This document shows positions 10,483 to 22,082 of a stretch of DNA of 64,000 nucleotides, piece after piece. The stretch's first letter is position 1. Each line of letters begins with the position of its first letter. The notes beneath the pieces were generated by a model, which was not told the origin of the DNA, searched no databases, and saw only the letters and a program-made list of their open reading frames with translations. The stretch comes from Nageia nagi (Eukaryota > Pinophyta), in the NCBI GenBank assembly GCA_050084985.1, contig JBITNC010000001.1, positions 1,426,001 through 1,490,000 of the forward strand, in the 5' to 3' direction. Both the position numbers and the translations under genes were made by a program.

Positions 10483-10971
10483 TGAGGGAGTTGAACTAGA
10501 TCTAAACAAATCCTTTAGGACCTTAGACTAGGAAACTCAAGTGTACACAAGATAACACAATCACTCAAGATAACACATCAATATAATGTGGTTCCTCCCT
10601 CCTTGGGAGTACATCCACAACTAGTTCTCTTATTCTCAAATCTATGTCTCTCTTACAACTATTCTCTAGCTCTCTCCTACACAACCAAGTAGAGTAATTT
10701 TACTCAAAACTTAGATATGTTTACAAGAGGAGAGGCCCTCTATTTATAGGTTGAGAGCACCTCCCTAACCTTCCTTTAACCCAAGGGTAAGGTTAGGGTT
10801 ACATTAAATGTATCACCAAACTTCAACCTACCAACTAACTCCTTTGGTAAAGTCAAAGTCTACATATTAAAGAATTCTATTAATCTCTTAAGGTATCTAC
10901 ATACCCTTAAGTGATTAATTGAATTTACAAGGAGTTTAGATATTCACAATATTTCATTACAAATTCTAACA
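10483..10971 (-). repeat. 5' LTR of copia B (489 bp)
   Basis: It runs from TGAGGGAG next to the primer site to ...TTCTAACA. Its last 155 bases match the window start exactly. Confidence 0.93.
10741..10749 (-). promoter_or_regulatory. Probable TATA box of the copia B LTR
   Basis: On the minus strand the LTR reads CCTATAAATAGAGGGCC, a canonical plant TATA context in mid-LTR and in the element's direction of transcription. Confidence 0.6.
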
Positions 10972-10984
10972 AAAAGAACAACTG

Positions 10985-11476
10985 ATTTTAGTATTTATTA
11001 CTTCAAAAAATGATGATGTAATTTTTTTTAGCTTTAGTGATTCAGATTGGGGAAGAAATATTGGTGATAGAAATTTCAAATCAAGGAATTATTTCAGCCT
11101 TGGATCAGGTATGATTACATGGAGTTCAAGGAAGCAAAGTGTAGTTTTCATCTCTTATACAAAAGTTGAATATATTTCAATCATAAGTGTTACTATTCAA
11201 ACATTATTATTGAGAAAAGTTCTTGAAAACCTTAGTGAGTAATAATTTATTCTAATAACCTTATTTTATGATAATAAGAGTGACATTAAATTGGCAAAGA
11301 AACCAATCCATTATAGTAGGTCTAAACACTTTGATTTAAAGTACCACTTCATAAGAAACATAGTGGAAAAAAACATCATTGATATTAGATATTGTGACAC
11401 TTTAGATAATATCATGGATAGCTTCACAAAAGGTGTTTTCAAAGATCAATGTTTGGTGCTAAGGATTCCTAGTTAG
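10985..11476 (+). pseudogene. Copia F RNase H fragment
   Basis: The plus-strand frames give a copia RNase H: a SFSDSDWGRNIGDR start, LGSGMITWSSRKQS, then after two stops YDNKSDIKLAKKP and the C-terminal SKHFDLKYHFIRNIVEKN. The last 61 codons are open and end at 11476. Upstream domains are missing, removed by or before the insertion of copia B. Confidence 0.85.
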
Positions 11477-11488
11477 TATCCTTAACAT

Positions 11489-11567
11489 CAAGGGGGAGAA
11501 TGTTGAATTTTGAGCTTGATCAAAGCATGAAAATATCAAAAATTTGACTTTCTATATCCAGCGAGTT
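11489..11567 (+). repeat. Polypurine tract and truncated 3' LTR of copia F
   Basis: CAAGGGGGAGAA (11489-11500) precedes TGTTGAATTTTGAGC, the expected start of an LTR. After about 65 bases the sequence switches to reverse-transcriptase DNA of a different copia family, so the LTR is truncated. The exact junction is uncertain. Confidence 0.6.
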
Positions 11568-11984
11568 TCAAAGGTTCAATCACCACTTATGCCTTAATAT
11601 CCTATTCTCTTATTGAGCCTTTTAAATTCAAAGAAGTTATTACAAATGAAGATTAGAAATTAGACATAGAAGATGAGATATAATAGATCCAAAAGAATGA
11701 CTCTTGGGATCTTATTCGTCCTGTTAAACATAAAATTATCATTAGAGTAAAGTGGATGTATAAGCTCAAGCATAATGCTGATAAAAGAATTTCCAAACAT
11801 AATCCTCGATTGGTGGCTAAGGGCTATATTTAGAAGGAATGAATTGATCATGAGGAGATATTTGCACCAGCTACTAGACTTGAGATACTCCACTCTCTGC
11901 TTTATTTAGAATCACATCTTTATCTTAGTTTGTACCAAATAGATGTCAAGTCTTCCTTCCTCAATGGATATTTTAAGGAAGTAC
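11568..11984 (+). pseudogene. Copia A-family reverse transcriptase fragment
   Basis: The sequence aligns with 22700-23110 of the main A element. It encodes the start of a copia reverse transcriptase (VKWMYKLKHNADK, RLVAKGY, then LYQIDVKSSFLNGYF), with stops. It jumps straight into LTR1, so the rest of pol has been deleted. It is probably the left-hand unit of a tandem LTR array. Confidence 0.85.
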
Positions 11985-12326
11985 TAAAGGAATTTAATAT
12001 TCCATGGTTTGAATTCCAATTGAATTTTGAATACCAACAACTATTGACCACCTGTACTGTCTACCTACTATTACAACTACTGAATTTAGTATGTTGTAGG
12101 ACCATAATTGAGTGTTGAATACTCAATATATGATTCTTTTACTAATATAGATCTAATTTTGTACTTCTTCATTGATGCCCATACTCTTATCTAATTTTGT
12201 AGGCACTTCATTTATATTTTTGATGCCCATAACATCTTTGATTTTGTAGGCACTTCATTTATATTTATGCATGGATCTATAATCCATGAGTTCATGTGGA
12301 ACCTTTTACACTCCACTTTCTTCTTG

Positions 12327-12336
12327 TATAAATAGG
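12327..12336 (+). promoter_or_regulatory. Probable TATA box of LTR1
   Basis: TATAAATAGG follows CTTTCTTCTTG. The same arrangement occurs in LTR2 (43650) and LTR3 (46107). Confidence 0.6.
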
Positions 12337-12493
12337 TACTTCATTTCCCTTTCTTTTTAATGCTTATTACTATAATGTTATGCTACAATTTTAGCCCTAG
12401 AATATAAATCATTCTTTTTCTTTGCAAATACCTTATGGCAATGTGACATTTTTACTCATTTCAAAGCTTGTATGTGTGAAAAATACTTGCAAA

Positions 12494-14325
12494 GTCTTTT
12501 TGATAATGAAGGTAAATTATATTATCAAAAAAGTAGTGAGGGGTTTTGTACAAACCCCATAAAATTGTCACAAAATGGTTTCTAGAATAGGAAACTAATA
12601 CACAACTATACCTGGTGGTAGCTAATATAATTTGCAAAAACATATTAACAAAATAAGTTCAGATACTACCTAGCTATAACTTATTGGTAGCCTCAATGTA
12701 ATCTACTTTACAAATTATATTAATAGAAAATAATCAAACTATAGTCAAAATACATTTGAATCATAGATGAGATATAGCCCAACTACCTCTTTATTGCTAG
12801 AATATTCTAATCAATACATCCTTTGTTCAATCCAAAGGTGGATTGAGATTTGTTGATCTAATGTAGAGTTGATTACTTTCCATTTGATATATCATATTCA
12901 ATGAGTTTCTCTCTAGTATCTCCTTGGTATGGTATCCATATATATCTTTATCCAACATTTCCTATTTTTCTAAAGTTTAGTATATTTCTTGATGGCATTC
13001 CATCTTGGCCTTCTTCTTCCTATGTTGTTGTTGCTTGACTATTTGCATTCCTTACTTTTTTTTATCCTCATTATTTTTCATCTTTCCCTTCCACAACTTA
13101 CACATTTGTTATCTCATATTCTAAAAAATTTGAATTGTAATTCATTTCTTCTTTGTCTACTAAAATTGCTAGAATTGCATAAGGGTTTGCTATAGCTGAT
13201 TTCTTCTATTGGACTTCTTTTGAAGTTTATTATTTTTTTAATGTGGTTCATTTTGTCTACATTTCAAATGTATTATTTTAGTTTTTCTTATTTTTTTCTT
13301 TACTAACTTCCGCCCTTGTTCTTTCTATTTATCTTGATACTCCTTTTCATTCTTTTCTTTCTCTCTCCTTTTTCACCCCTCCTCTTATTTTCTAGATAAT
13401 CCTTTGTACAATGTTCATAACTCTTACAAATTCCATATTAGAATGGTAGATTTTCATATACAATTGTTTGTATCCATTCTCTCCCATATTTTTTTTTTTT
13501 TAATTTTATATCCTTCATCATAGGTTTAGAAAATTTTAAATTAACCACAAATCTTGCATCTATAAACTTAAGTTTTAATCTTGTTGATCACTCAATTATG
13601 ATAAGGGATCTAATTTCTTTCATAATTTCAACTATTACACATGGGTACCAACAAGATGGGTGAAGTTTGGGTAGTGAGAGCCATGTTGGAATGAGGTTGA
13701 AATTTCCACTTTCAAGGTAGAAAGTTTTCTTCCATCTCTTGATGACTAATCCTTTCTTCCCAAGAAACCATGGACCCATCTCTATCACTTTTTGTAGGTC
13801 TCATCAAATTGAAATTTGAATAGTAGAAATTCTCTTAGAAGAGAAACTAGGGATACCCACCCTTTTGTACTCCATATTACTTTCATCCAACTTTGAATCA
13901 TATCTAGAAGGCATCATACTCTAAACAAAAGACCAATAAGGGTTGATTTTAGCTCATCCTCTTCCTTATCTATTATAATTTTTGGAATCAATATACTAAC
14001 CTCATCATTATAGAACTTAGGATCCAATATCATCTCAATTTTCTCCTTTACAAATAGTTTTTCTTATATCAACATGTTTTTCCATTCCTTGGGGGATTTG
14101 GATTAGGTTGCAATATTTATTTATTCATCATATTTTGAATTTTGTTCAACTATATTTCGATAAGATTATAGCTTTGACAAGATATAATTTGCTTAATAAC
14201 AACATATCATGCTTTTGAAATAATTTTCTTGCTCTTTTATTACTTCATGCTTGCACTTTTGTTATGCTGGTTTTGCACTTTTGTTACATTTCTCTCATAA
14301 ACATGCAGATTATCTTGGTAGAAAC
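12494..14325 (-). mobile_element. L1-type LINE copy with ORF1 but no visible ORF2
   Basis: The insertion is absent from LTR2 and flanked by 9-bp target duplications ACTTGCAAA (12485-12493 and 14326-14334). It reads on the minus strand. Its 3' end (left) carries two hairpins typical of plant L1 tails: TTGATAAT...ATTATCAA (12499-12534) and GGGGTTTTGTACAAACCCC (about 12540-12560). The right half encodes an ORF1 with DUF4283 and a zinc-knuckle remnant. At 1.83 kb there is no room for the roughly 1.2-kb-plus endonuclease/reverse transcriptase, and no motif of it is visible. Confidence 0.85.
13380..14040 (-). pseudogene. LINE ORF1 (DUF4283 and zinc knuckle), decayed
   Basis: On the minus strand the order is right to left: LKSTLIGLLFRV, then LLDMIQSWMKVIWSTKGWV, then LREFLLFKFQFDE, then the open stretch EMGPWFLGKKGLVIKRWKK with LPTWLSLPKLHPSCW-like residues (13588-13788). 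This is the DUF4283 Gag-like domain of plant L1 ORF1 proteins. A degenerate CCHC knuckle (CYKSYEHCTKD) follows at about 13400-13435. Stops and at least one frame change show it is dead. ORF1 proteins bind LINE RNA. Confidence 0.8.
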
Positions 14326-15125
14326 ACTTGCAAATTTTCTATCTCTAATCTAAGGTGATATTTGTCTATTTAAGATCATTTTTCTTCGTGGGTACTTATT
14401 TTTATTCCATATTTGAGCAAATAGTTTTGTTATTTTGTGATTCATCAAATGATCTTTGCTTAGTTTGATTTTCTTTTTAGGGATAGATATTTCTATTTGG
14501 ATCTCCTTTTTGTGTTATTCCTTGGTTGGATTACTGATTGCAATACCTTTTCAACTATATTCTCTTTAGCATATTATTGATGGAACGCACTTAGAAATCC
14601 CAAAATACAAAATTTGCCTTGTATGTAGTCTTTCTCAATGATTCTTAAGAAGTATATTTTCTTCCATATTATTTTTGACCCCTTCATATATCTTGAAAGT
14701 ATTCCATACCTTCACTACTAGATAGTGCATTCCTTGCTATTTATTTTGATGGGTCATAGTGCTAGGTCTTGTAAGGAATCACATAAGTTACAGGATTTGA
14801 ACTCTTCCACCATTACCCTTTAGACTATAGATTCCACAATATTGATTTTCCTTGAGTCCTGATGAAATCTTGTTGATCACACTCTACCAAAACTCTAACA
14901 TTTCCAATTTGCACTATTTTTGAACTTCTCTAGGACTTGATTTCTAGCACTTTAATTTTCTTTAGTTTTGTAATTTTCCCAAAAATCTAGCCAATCCTAA
15001 CCCATCAAATTCTGCTAGAACCCCAACCAAATTTATGGTATCAAAGATTGGAGTCTTGAGTATTTAAAATTAACATTTGTCTTTAGGGCTCTTGTGTTAA
15101 GCCTATTTGGTTCAAATTATTCAAT

Positions 15126-15137
15126 TGGTATCAGAGC
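15126..15137 (+). other. primer-binding site of copia A
   Basis: TGGTATCAGAGC, the perfect initiator tRNA-Met site, lies two bases after LTR1. Confidence 0.95.
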
Positions 15138-15203
15138 GTTATTTTATCTCTGAACCTTCAAATTCTTCATTTGGTATCAAAGCTATGTAGTATATTGGGT
15201 TAA

Positions 15204-16959
15204 ATGGATCCAAAGAATAAAAATTTCTTTCAATTGTAGATCCTTGTATTCATTGGAGAACACTATAAATATTAGAGCATCTAGATTAAAACCTTTCTCA
15301 TCTCACAAGATTTGTAAAATATTATTTCTTAGGGATGTGTTGAACCTGATGCTATAGCCTTTACAATACTTATAATTGATGAAAAGAAGGAGCTATTGGA
15401 AACCCAAAAGAAGGATGCCAAGGATTTATTTACTAAATAAAGTAGGAGATATGTTATAATATTTCCTAATATTATGGAATGCAAGCTCTCTAAGGTTGCA
15501 TAGCTACAACTCTTGTGATGGGAGTTCGAATCTCTCTATATGGGAGATGCTAAGACTATTGAACTCTTTATAAATAGAGTTAAATATTTGGTGAATGTAC
15601 TTCATTCACATGGTGAGAAACTTGATAATAGAAAAATTGTTTATAAGATGTTGAGAAGTCTTCCTTGGAATTTTAATCCTCTCACCACTACAATTGAGGA
15701 GTCTAGGGAGTTGACTCAACTTAATATTCTCAAATTGCTTGGAATCTTACAAACATATGAGCACAAACTATAGGATAGAGCTAAGAACCTAGACCAAGCA
15801 TTCCAACCTAAAATCTAGATGAATGAGTAGCATTATACTTCCTCTAGTTCTAAATCCACTTCTAGAGGCTATGGAAGAGGTCGTGGTGGTAGTAGACATG
15901 GAAGAAGTGGTCATAGTATAGGAAGAGGCCAATCAAATAGTAGAAACCAAAGCATAACCTCATAGGTTTGTGAATTCTATAGAAAATATGGTCATGCTAA
16001 GAAATATTACTTTCAAAAGGAGTAGAAATCCAACTACTTTAAAGAGGATGATGGTAATAATGTCTTCCTCACCCATAATAACTTTGAAGTTACTAATGAT
16101 CATATTTGGTATCTAGATAGTGGGTGTTCTAATCATATAGCTGGTAATAAAAGTTTATTTATTCAACTTAAGGAAAATACTTTTGACAAAGTCCACTTTG
16201 GTGATAATAATCAAGTTGAAATTGTTAGCAATTGCTTTTAAAACAAAGACCAACAAGATCATGTATATGCATTGCACTTTGTATGTTCCTAGCTTGAAGC
16301 ACAATCTCATTAGCATTGGAAAAATGTGCTTGAAAGACTATTACTTGATCTTTAAGAAGAAAACCTATACCATCACCAATGAGACTAAAAAGCAAGTTAT
16401 TATGATGAATCTCATATATGATAATTGTATGTATATGCTTAAGTTGTAACTAGTGGTATTCAAATGCTTAAAATCCATCATTAATCCGGGTTGGTTGTGA
16501 CATCAAAGATGTGGCCATATCAACTTCAACTCATTCCATGGATTGCCTAATCTTGTGAGAGGTATGCCTACCTTATCACTTCCATCTGACACTTTGTGTA
16601 AGAGTTGCATTTATGGGAAATAACAAAAAGATAAGTTTCTTTCCCATACATATCATGCAAAAGCACCTTTGGAGCTGGTGCATGCTGATATTTGCAAATG
16701 TATGTAGAATCCCACTTTGGTTAAGTATATGTATATGCTTATTTTTACTAATGATTATTTCTAAATGAGTTGGTTGTGTTTGTTGCAAGCCAAATCAAAT
16801 GCCTTTGATACTTTTTGCAAGTTTAAGGTACTTATTGAGAAGCATTTTGGCTATTACCTCAAAAAATTATAGATAGATCATGGTGATGAATTCACTTCAA
16901 ATGAGTTCAAATAATTCTACTAGAAACATGTGATAAAGTAGCAATACATAACTGCTTAC
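15204..16959 (+). pseudogene. Copia A Gag, protease and integrase (first part)
   Basis: The Gag start at ATG 15204 leads into the conserved WSI...KTFLISQDLWN-like region, with stops replacing tryptophans. An open UBN2 segment follows at 15540-15773 (RVKYLVNVLHSHGEKLDNRK). Next come an RG-rich linker (GYGRGRGGSRHGRSG), a zinc knuckle lacking its second cysteine (CEFYRKYGHAKKYY), and a protease with WYLDSGCSNHIAG. A frameshift near 16230 precedes the GAG-pre-integrase frame 16183-16449. The integrase core runs to ITAY at 16959, where a gypsy element has inserted. The polyprotein continues at 22083. Confidence 0.9.
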
Positions 16960-18620
16960 TGTATATTCATACATAATAAACTCTTTATTAAAGCCTCGGT
17001 GTACTGTACTTGCAATCATGAGCTCATTTTAAGATCCTCGGGAGTTTTTCTGGAGCAGATAAAGAAGTTGGAGCCCAAAAGTTAAGTGTTCCGGAAGTAA
17101 AACATTCCGGAATAAGATGATGATGTCACAGAGGATAAGATAGTCGCATTTTGGCAAAAAACTAGGTTCCAAAAATGATGAGGTCAGCAAGGGAAATTGA
17201 GAAGCCAGAGTCAGTGAGTAAAACATTCTAGAGGTAAGAGATGATGTTAGCGATTCCGGGCCTTAACCCAAAATTGGGTTCCAGAAGTGATGAGGTCAGC
17301 AAGGGAAATTGAGAAGCCAGAGTCAGTGAGTAAAACATTCTAGAGGTAAGAGATGATGTCAGCGATTCCGGGCCTTAACCCAAAACCAGGTTTCAGAAGT
17401 GATGAGGTTAGCAAGGGAAGATTAAAAAAGCTGGAGTCAGTAGATTAAACATTCTGGAATGAAATGATAAAAGCTCAGTTGTTGAAAAAACTGGGTTCTG
17501 GAGAAAGTGAGTAGAGCATTCTGAAAGCATAGAGATGACATCACAGAGAGAATAACGTTCTCATTTTTGAATGAAATCAGGTCCTGGAGATGATGAGGTC
17601 AGCAAGGGAAATTAAAAAGCCTGGAGTCAGTGAGTAAAGCATTTCAAAAATGAAATGATGATGTCATAAAAGAAATGATAAAGCTCAGTTATGGAAAAGC
17701 CCGAGTCCTGGAAGTGATGAGGTCAACAAAGAGTGATCAAATAGCCAGAATGAGATGAACAGAGCATTCCAGAATATATAGATGAGGCCAGCAAAAAGTC
17801 AGATCATAGTTATCAAGAAACCATATCATCTGCATCTACCCTATTTTTGTAATATTCTGCCAAGTGGCATATGTAGGTAGTATCAGTTAAAAGAAGGATG
17901 GAATCTTTAAGCCGTTTTGTAAACATTTCTATTTTGCAAATCTTGTAACTACTATTACTGCAGTATAAGTATATGAAAATAAAGTGGAAGAAGGGTCGGA
18001 AGCCTAGTATTTCTCTTTACATTTGTTCTCGAAGACCTATAGTTTTTATCAGTAATATGATACCATCTTGACCTTTCTTGTCTAGCACTCGTAATTGTCA
18101 TTCTTAATTTGGTTACATCGTGGTAGCTTGGCTTGTTTCCTGAATGATAATTGCAGGTTGCTAGTATAACTGTGTCTGCTACATGGTAGAATAAAGCTGG
18201 GAAACTATTAGAGAGTGAGAGCTTGTACCGTAGCTGCTACACTAGATTCAGACCAAGGTTTCACACACTGTGAAAGCCCACGTTGAACTAGTGATCCACC
18301 TTTACTTTCTCTCTTTTTACCCTAAGCCTTTTTGCTTAAATTCCTCGCACTCTACTCCTTTTATTTCCTTTCCTGTTACCCTAGCCTTTTGCTTAAATCC
18401 CTCGCACTCTACTCCTTTTTATTTCCCCTCTTGTTACCCTAACCCTTTTGCTTAAATTCCTCACACTCTACTCTTTTATTTTTCTTTCCTGCTACTTTTC
18501 CTACACCCAATGTATAAGGAACCGGCCTTCTCCAGAGATCAGACTGTCACCATAGTCTGTTCTTGATTTACTTTGGTTAAGATTGTTCACGGTGCCTATA
18601 TTACACAATCTTAATCAATA
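16960..18620 (+). repeat. 5' LTR of the pol-deleted gypsy element
   Basis: It starts TGTATATTCATACATAATAA and ends ...CTTAATCAATA. It contains degenerate internal repeats of about 100-115 bp with the shared word GATGAGGTCAGCAAGGGAA (about 17170-17800), and three CTTAAATTCCTCGCACTCTA-type units near 18320-18480. Confidence 0.92.
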
Positions 18621-18630
18621 TTATCTCTTT

Positions 18631-18647
18631 TGGCATGCCCGATGGGA
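18631..18647 (+). other. Possible primer-binding site of the gypsy element
   Basis: TGGCATGCCCGATGGGA starts ten bases after the LTR. It begins with the TGG expected of tRNA-primed sites, but I cannot name the tRNA. Confidence 0.45.
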
Positions 18648-18767
18648 CACGAAGAAACTTATTGGTGACTCTGCTGAGGCACTATCTATGGTATGTATTA
18701 AAGAAAATTATTTGTAAATATCATATGTGCTTTTGAACCTGTCACTTTCTTTTGCAACCTAGAGTTT

Positions 18768-20101
18768 ATGTGGACTAGATCTAAAACCAGAGCAGCAAAA
18801 GAAGCACCAGATTTTAGAATGTTAGATACTCCTAAGAGAAAGACCCTGATCAAGTCCAAGTCTCTAAATAGTATCAGCTCCCAAAAATCCTTTACCAAGC
18901 CAGAATCATCCAATCTTCATACTAGAAATACCTCTCCTGAAATGGCTAATCTAGCTCAGAATGTTTATCTAGAATGGGATAATGGGGTACCAATAGCCCT
19001 GGCGGTGTTGCATGACATCCCAGCGAATGTTTTCAAAACCCTTCCAGAGTTTGATGCAACATTAGAGAAAATGGCTTATGAGCATTGCGTTGATGTAGCT
19101 GGCCTAGCTAAGATTCACAATATCTAACATGAAGATGTCATGGTGAGATTACTGACTCAATCTTTCAAAGGAAAGGTCCTAGATTGGTACAGGGGCCTTC
19201 CTAACGGATCTATAACTACTTGGGCTCAACTGGCAGAGCCCTTTATCTTGGAATTTAATGAATTAGGAGATCCCTTTTCCTTGTTAACACAGTTCACTTC
19301 TATCAAAAGATATGAGCAAGAAAATATCCCAAATTTCAATATTAGATTCCAAAAAACTTGGGTAAGAGTCTCAATACCAGTCAGGCCTCAGCAATTTCAA
19401 GCCTTAATGTATTACCTGAGAGCCTTTCCTCTGGATCTCTCTCTGTAAATCCAAAATTCCAGAGTAAATACTTTCCCAGAGGTCTATAGACAAGCAGTGT
19501 ATGCTGAATCTTGTCTTATTGCAGTTGGAAAATTGCCAAGTCGCATACCAATGCCTTATTTTCCAATAACCGCCCAGCAGCAAGTTTTGAGACCTCAAGC
19601 AATTAGTTTGGCTCCACCACTGTCTAGTATCCCCGCCCCTATCCAACAATGGCCATCAACCTTGCCGGTCCCTAGAGCTCCCTTAGCCTTACCAGCCCCT
19701 CATCAGCCTACTATGAATCAAGGGTAGCTTCATTGATGGAGATTCAAGAACTCCAAAATTTGTGTAGAAATATGGCAAACTGGATTACCATGCTAAGTAG
19801 ATAAAGTGATGTAAGAAGATATCCTTATCTTGCTATAGAAAAGGCTCAGAATGTGTTGAATGATGATGTAAGCCAAGCTTCCTCTTTCAGGTTAGCCTCT
19901 GGTTTGTGTTTGGCCTGCAATGACGCTCACGAACAAACCACATGTCCTATTTATCAATATCAAGAATATTTATCAAGAAGTGGGGGCATTCCTCCCCCTG
20001 GTGTAGCTGACGACATAAGCCGAGATGTGAACCTGAGGAATTTTGCACCAGCGGGTATAGGAGGTTTTGCTGTGGAAACAAGATCAAGGAAAAACCCCTA
20101 G
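18768..20101 (+). pseudogene. Gypsy Gag, decayed
   Basis: From ATG 18768 the frame runs 119 codons to a TAA at 19125, then resumes as an open 102-codon segment at 19140-19448. That segment carries the Retrotrans_gag signature VLDWYRGLPNGSITTWAQL and a matching C-terminal helix region. Downstream pieces at 19497-19727 (a proline-rich linker) and 19853-20101 (CLACNDAHEQTTCP, perhaps a degenerate knuckle) continue the protein with stops. Gag forms the particle that packages element RNA. Confidence 0.8.
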
Positions 20102-20189
20102 TCTCTGGTATTTCGGAAAGAAAATTTGAACCCCAAAAGAGCTCCGGAATCAATCATATCAAGACCTTTGGAGAAGAAATGAAATAGTA

Positions 20190-20400
20190 AAAGGTGGTTC
20201 AACGGTCAAAAATCAACTCCAGATACTTTCAGAGAAGGAGATTCGGCATTGAAATGGGATGAGGACATTGCTCTTTAAAAAAAAAAAAATTCGAATCCAT
20301 GTGGTTCCGGACCCTATGTAGTAGTGAAATGCTTTGGTATTATTTTTGGTATTATTTTTTTTAGAATGGGTTCTAAATTCCTCTTTCATAAAGGCAAAAT
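20190..20400 (+). pseudogene. Gypsy integrase C-terminal tail
   Basis: FREGDSALKWDED, then SGPYVVVKCFG, resemble the end of gypsy integrases, where a basic (G)DLVLKWD...GPY segment closes pol. It follows Gag directly, so about 3 kb of pol is absent. A run of 13 A residues (20279-20290 region) disrupts the frame. Confidence 0.65.
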
Positions 20401-20422
20401 TTTCCCTCAGAGGTCGCCATAA

Positions 20423-22082
20423 TGTATATTCATACATAATAAACTCTTTATTAAAGCCCCAATGTACTGTACTTGCAATCATGAGCTCATTTTAAGATCC
20501 CCGAGAGTTTTTCTGGAGTAGATAAAGAAGTTGGAGCCCAAAAGTTAAGTGTTCCGGAAGTAAAACATTTCGGAATAAGATGATGATGTCACATAGGATA
20601 AGATAGTCGCATTTTGGAAAAAAACTAGGTTCCAAAAATGATGAGGTTAGCAAGGGAAATTGAGAAGCCAGAGTCAGTGAGTAAAACATTCTAGAGGTAA
20701 GAGATGACATCAGTGATTCTGAGCCTTAACCCAAAACCGGGTTTCGGAAGTGATGAGGTTAGCAAGGGAAATTGAGAAGCCGAAGTCAGTGAGTAAAACA
20801 TTCTAGAGGTAAGAGATGATGTCAGCGATTCTGGGCCTTAACCCAAAACTGGGTTCTAGAAGTGATGAGGTCAACAAGGGAAGATTAAAAAACCTAGAGT
20901 CAGTAGATTAAACATTCTGGAATGAAATGATAAAAGCTCAGTTGTTGAAAAAACTAGGTTCTGGAGAAAGTGAGTAGAGCATTCCGGAAGCATAGAGATG
21001 ACGTCACAGAGAGAATAATGTTCTCATTTTTGAATGAAACTGGGTCCCGAAGATGATGAGGTCAGCAAGGGAAATTAAAAGGCCCAGAGTCAATGAGTTA
21101 AGCATTTTAGAAATGAAATGATGATGTCACAGAAGAAATGATAAAGCTCAGTTGTGGAAAAGCTTGAGTCCCAGAAGTGATGAGGTCAGCAAAGAGTGAT
21201 CAAATAGCCAGAATGAGATGAATAGAGCATTCCAAAATGTAGAGATGAGACCAGCAAAAAGTCAGATCATAGTTATCAAGAAACTGTATCATCTGCATCT
21301 ACCCTATTTTTGTAATATTCTACCAAGTGGCATATGTAGGTAGTATCAGTTAAAAGAAGGATGGAATCTTTAAGCCATTTTGTAAACATTTTTGTTCTGC
21401 AAATCTTGTAACTGCTATTACTGCAGTATAAGTATATGAAAATAAAGTGGAAGAAGGGTCAGAAGCCTAGTATTGCTCTTTACATTTGTTCTCGAAGACC
21501 TGTAGTTTTTATCAGTAATATGATACCATATTGACCTTTCTTGTCTAGCACTCGTAATTGTCATTCTTAATTTGGTTACATCGTGGCAGCTTGGCTTGTT
21601 TCCTGAATGATAATTGCAGGTTGCTAGTATAACTATGTCTGCTACATGGTAGAATAAAGCTGGAAACTATTAGAGAGTGAGAGCTTGTACCGTAGCTGCT
21701 ACACTAGATTCAGACCAAGGTTTCACGCACTGTGAAAGCTCACGATGAACTAGTGATCCACCTTTGCTTTCTCTCTTTTTACCCTAAGCCTTTTTGCTTA
21801 AATTCCTCGCACTCTACTCCTTTTATTTCCTTTCCTGTTACCCTATCCTTTTTCTTAAATCCCTTGCACTCTACTCCTTTTTATTTCCCCTCTTGTTACC
21901 CTAACCCTTTTGCTTAAATTCCTCGCACTCTACTCTTTTATTTTTCTTTCTTGCTACTTTTCCTACACCCAATGTATAAGGAACCGGCCTTCTCCAGAGA
22001 TCAGACTATCACCATAGTCTGTTCTTGATTTACTTTGGTTAAGATTGTTCACGGTGCCTATATTACACAATCTTAATCAACA
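20423..22082 (+). repeat. 3' LTR of the pol-deleted gypsy element
   Basis: It is colinear with 16960-18620, including the internal GATGAGGTCAGCAAGG repeats (about 20630-21260), and ends ...TTAATCAACA before the target duplication CTTAC. Confidence 0.92.

Larger units (their letters stand above)
1..10971 (-). mobile_element. Ty1/copia LTR retrotransposon B (3' end cut by window start)
   Basis: The 155 bases at the window start reappear at 10817-10971, so this is one element read on the minus strand, with its 5' LTR on the right. Next to the right LTR is a 12-base site complementary to initiator tRNA-Met; next to the left LTR is a polypurine tract. Domain order on the minus strand is Gag, protease, integrase, reverse transcriptase, RNase H, which defines copia. 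The 3' non-coding part is interrupted by a separate LTR element at 611-3280. The compared LTR stretches look identical, suggesting a recent insertion, although the coding frame is already broken. The left target duplication lies outside the window. Confidence 0.93.
11985..15123 (+). repeat. LTR1 of copia A (interrupted by a LINE)
   Basis: It starts TAAAGGAATTTAATATTCC (LTR2 has TGAAGG) and ends ...CAAATTATTCA before the primer site. Without the LINE and one copy of its 9-bp duplication it is about 1.3 kb, the same as LTR2. Confidence 0.88.
16960..22082 (+). mobile_element. Non-autonomous Ty3/gypsy-type element with deleted pol
   Basis: Two LTRs of about 1660 bp (16960-18620 and 20423-22082) are flanked by CTTAC target duplications (16955-16959 and 22083-22087). 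They interrupt the copia A integrase at a point where reading resumes perfectly. The 1.8-kb interior holds a Retrotrans_gag domain followed directly by a gypsy-like integrase tail. Protease, reverse transcriptase, RNase H and the integrase core are missing. LTRs differ at scattered positions, so the insertion is not recent. Confidence 0.9.
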
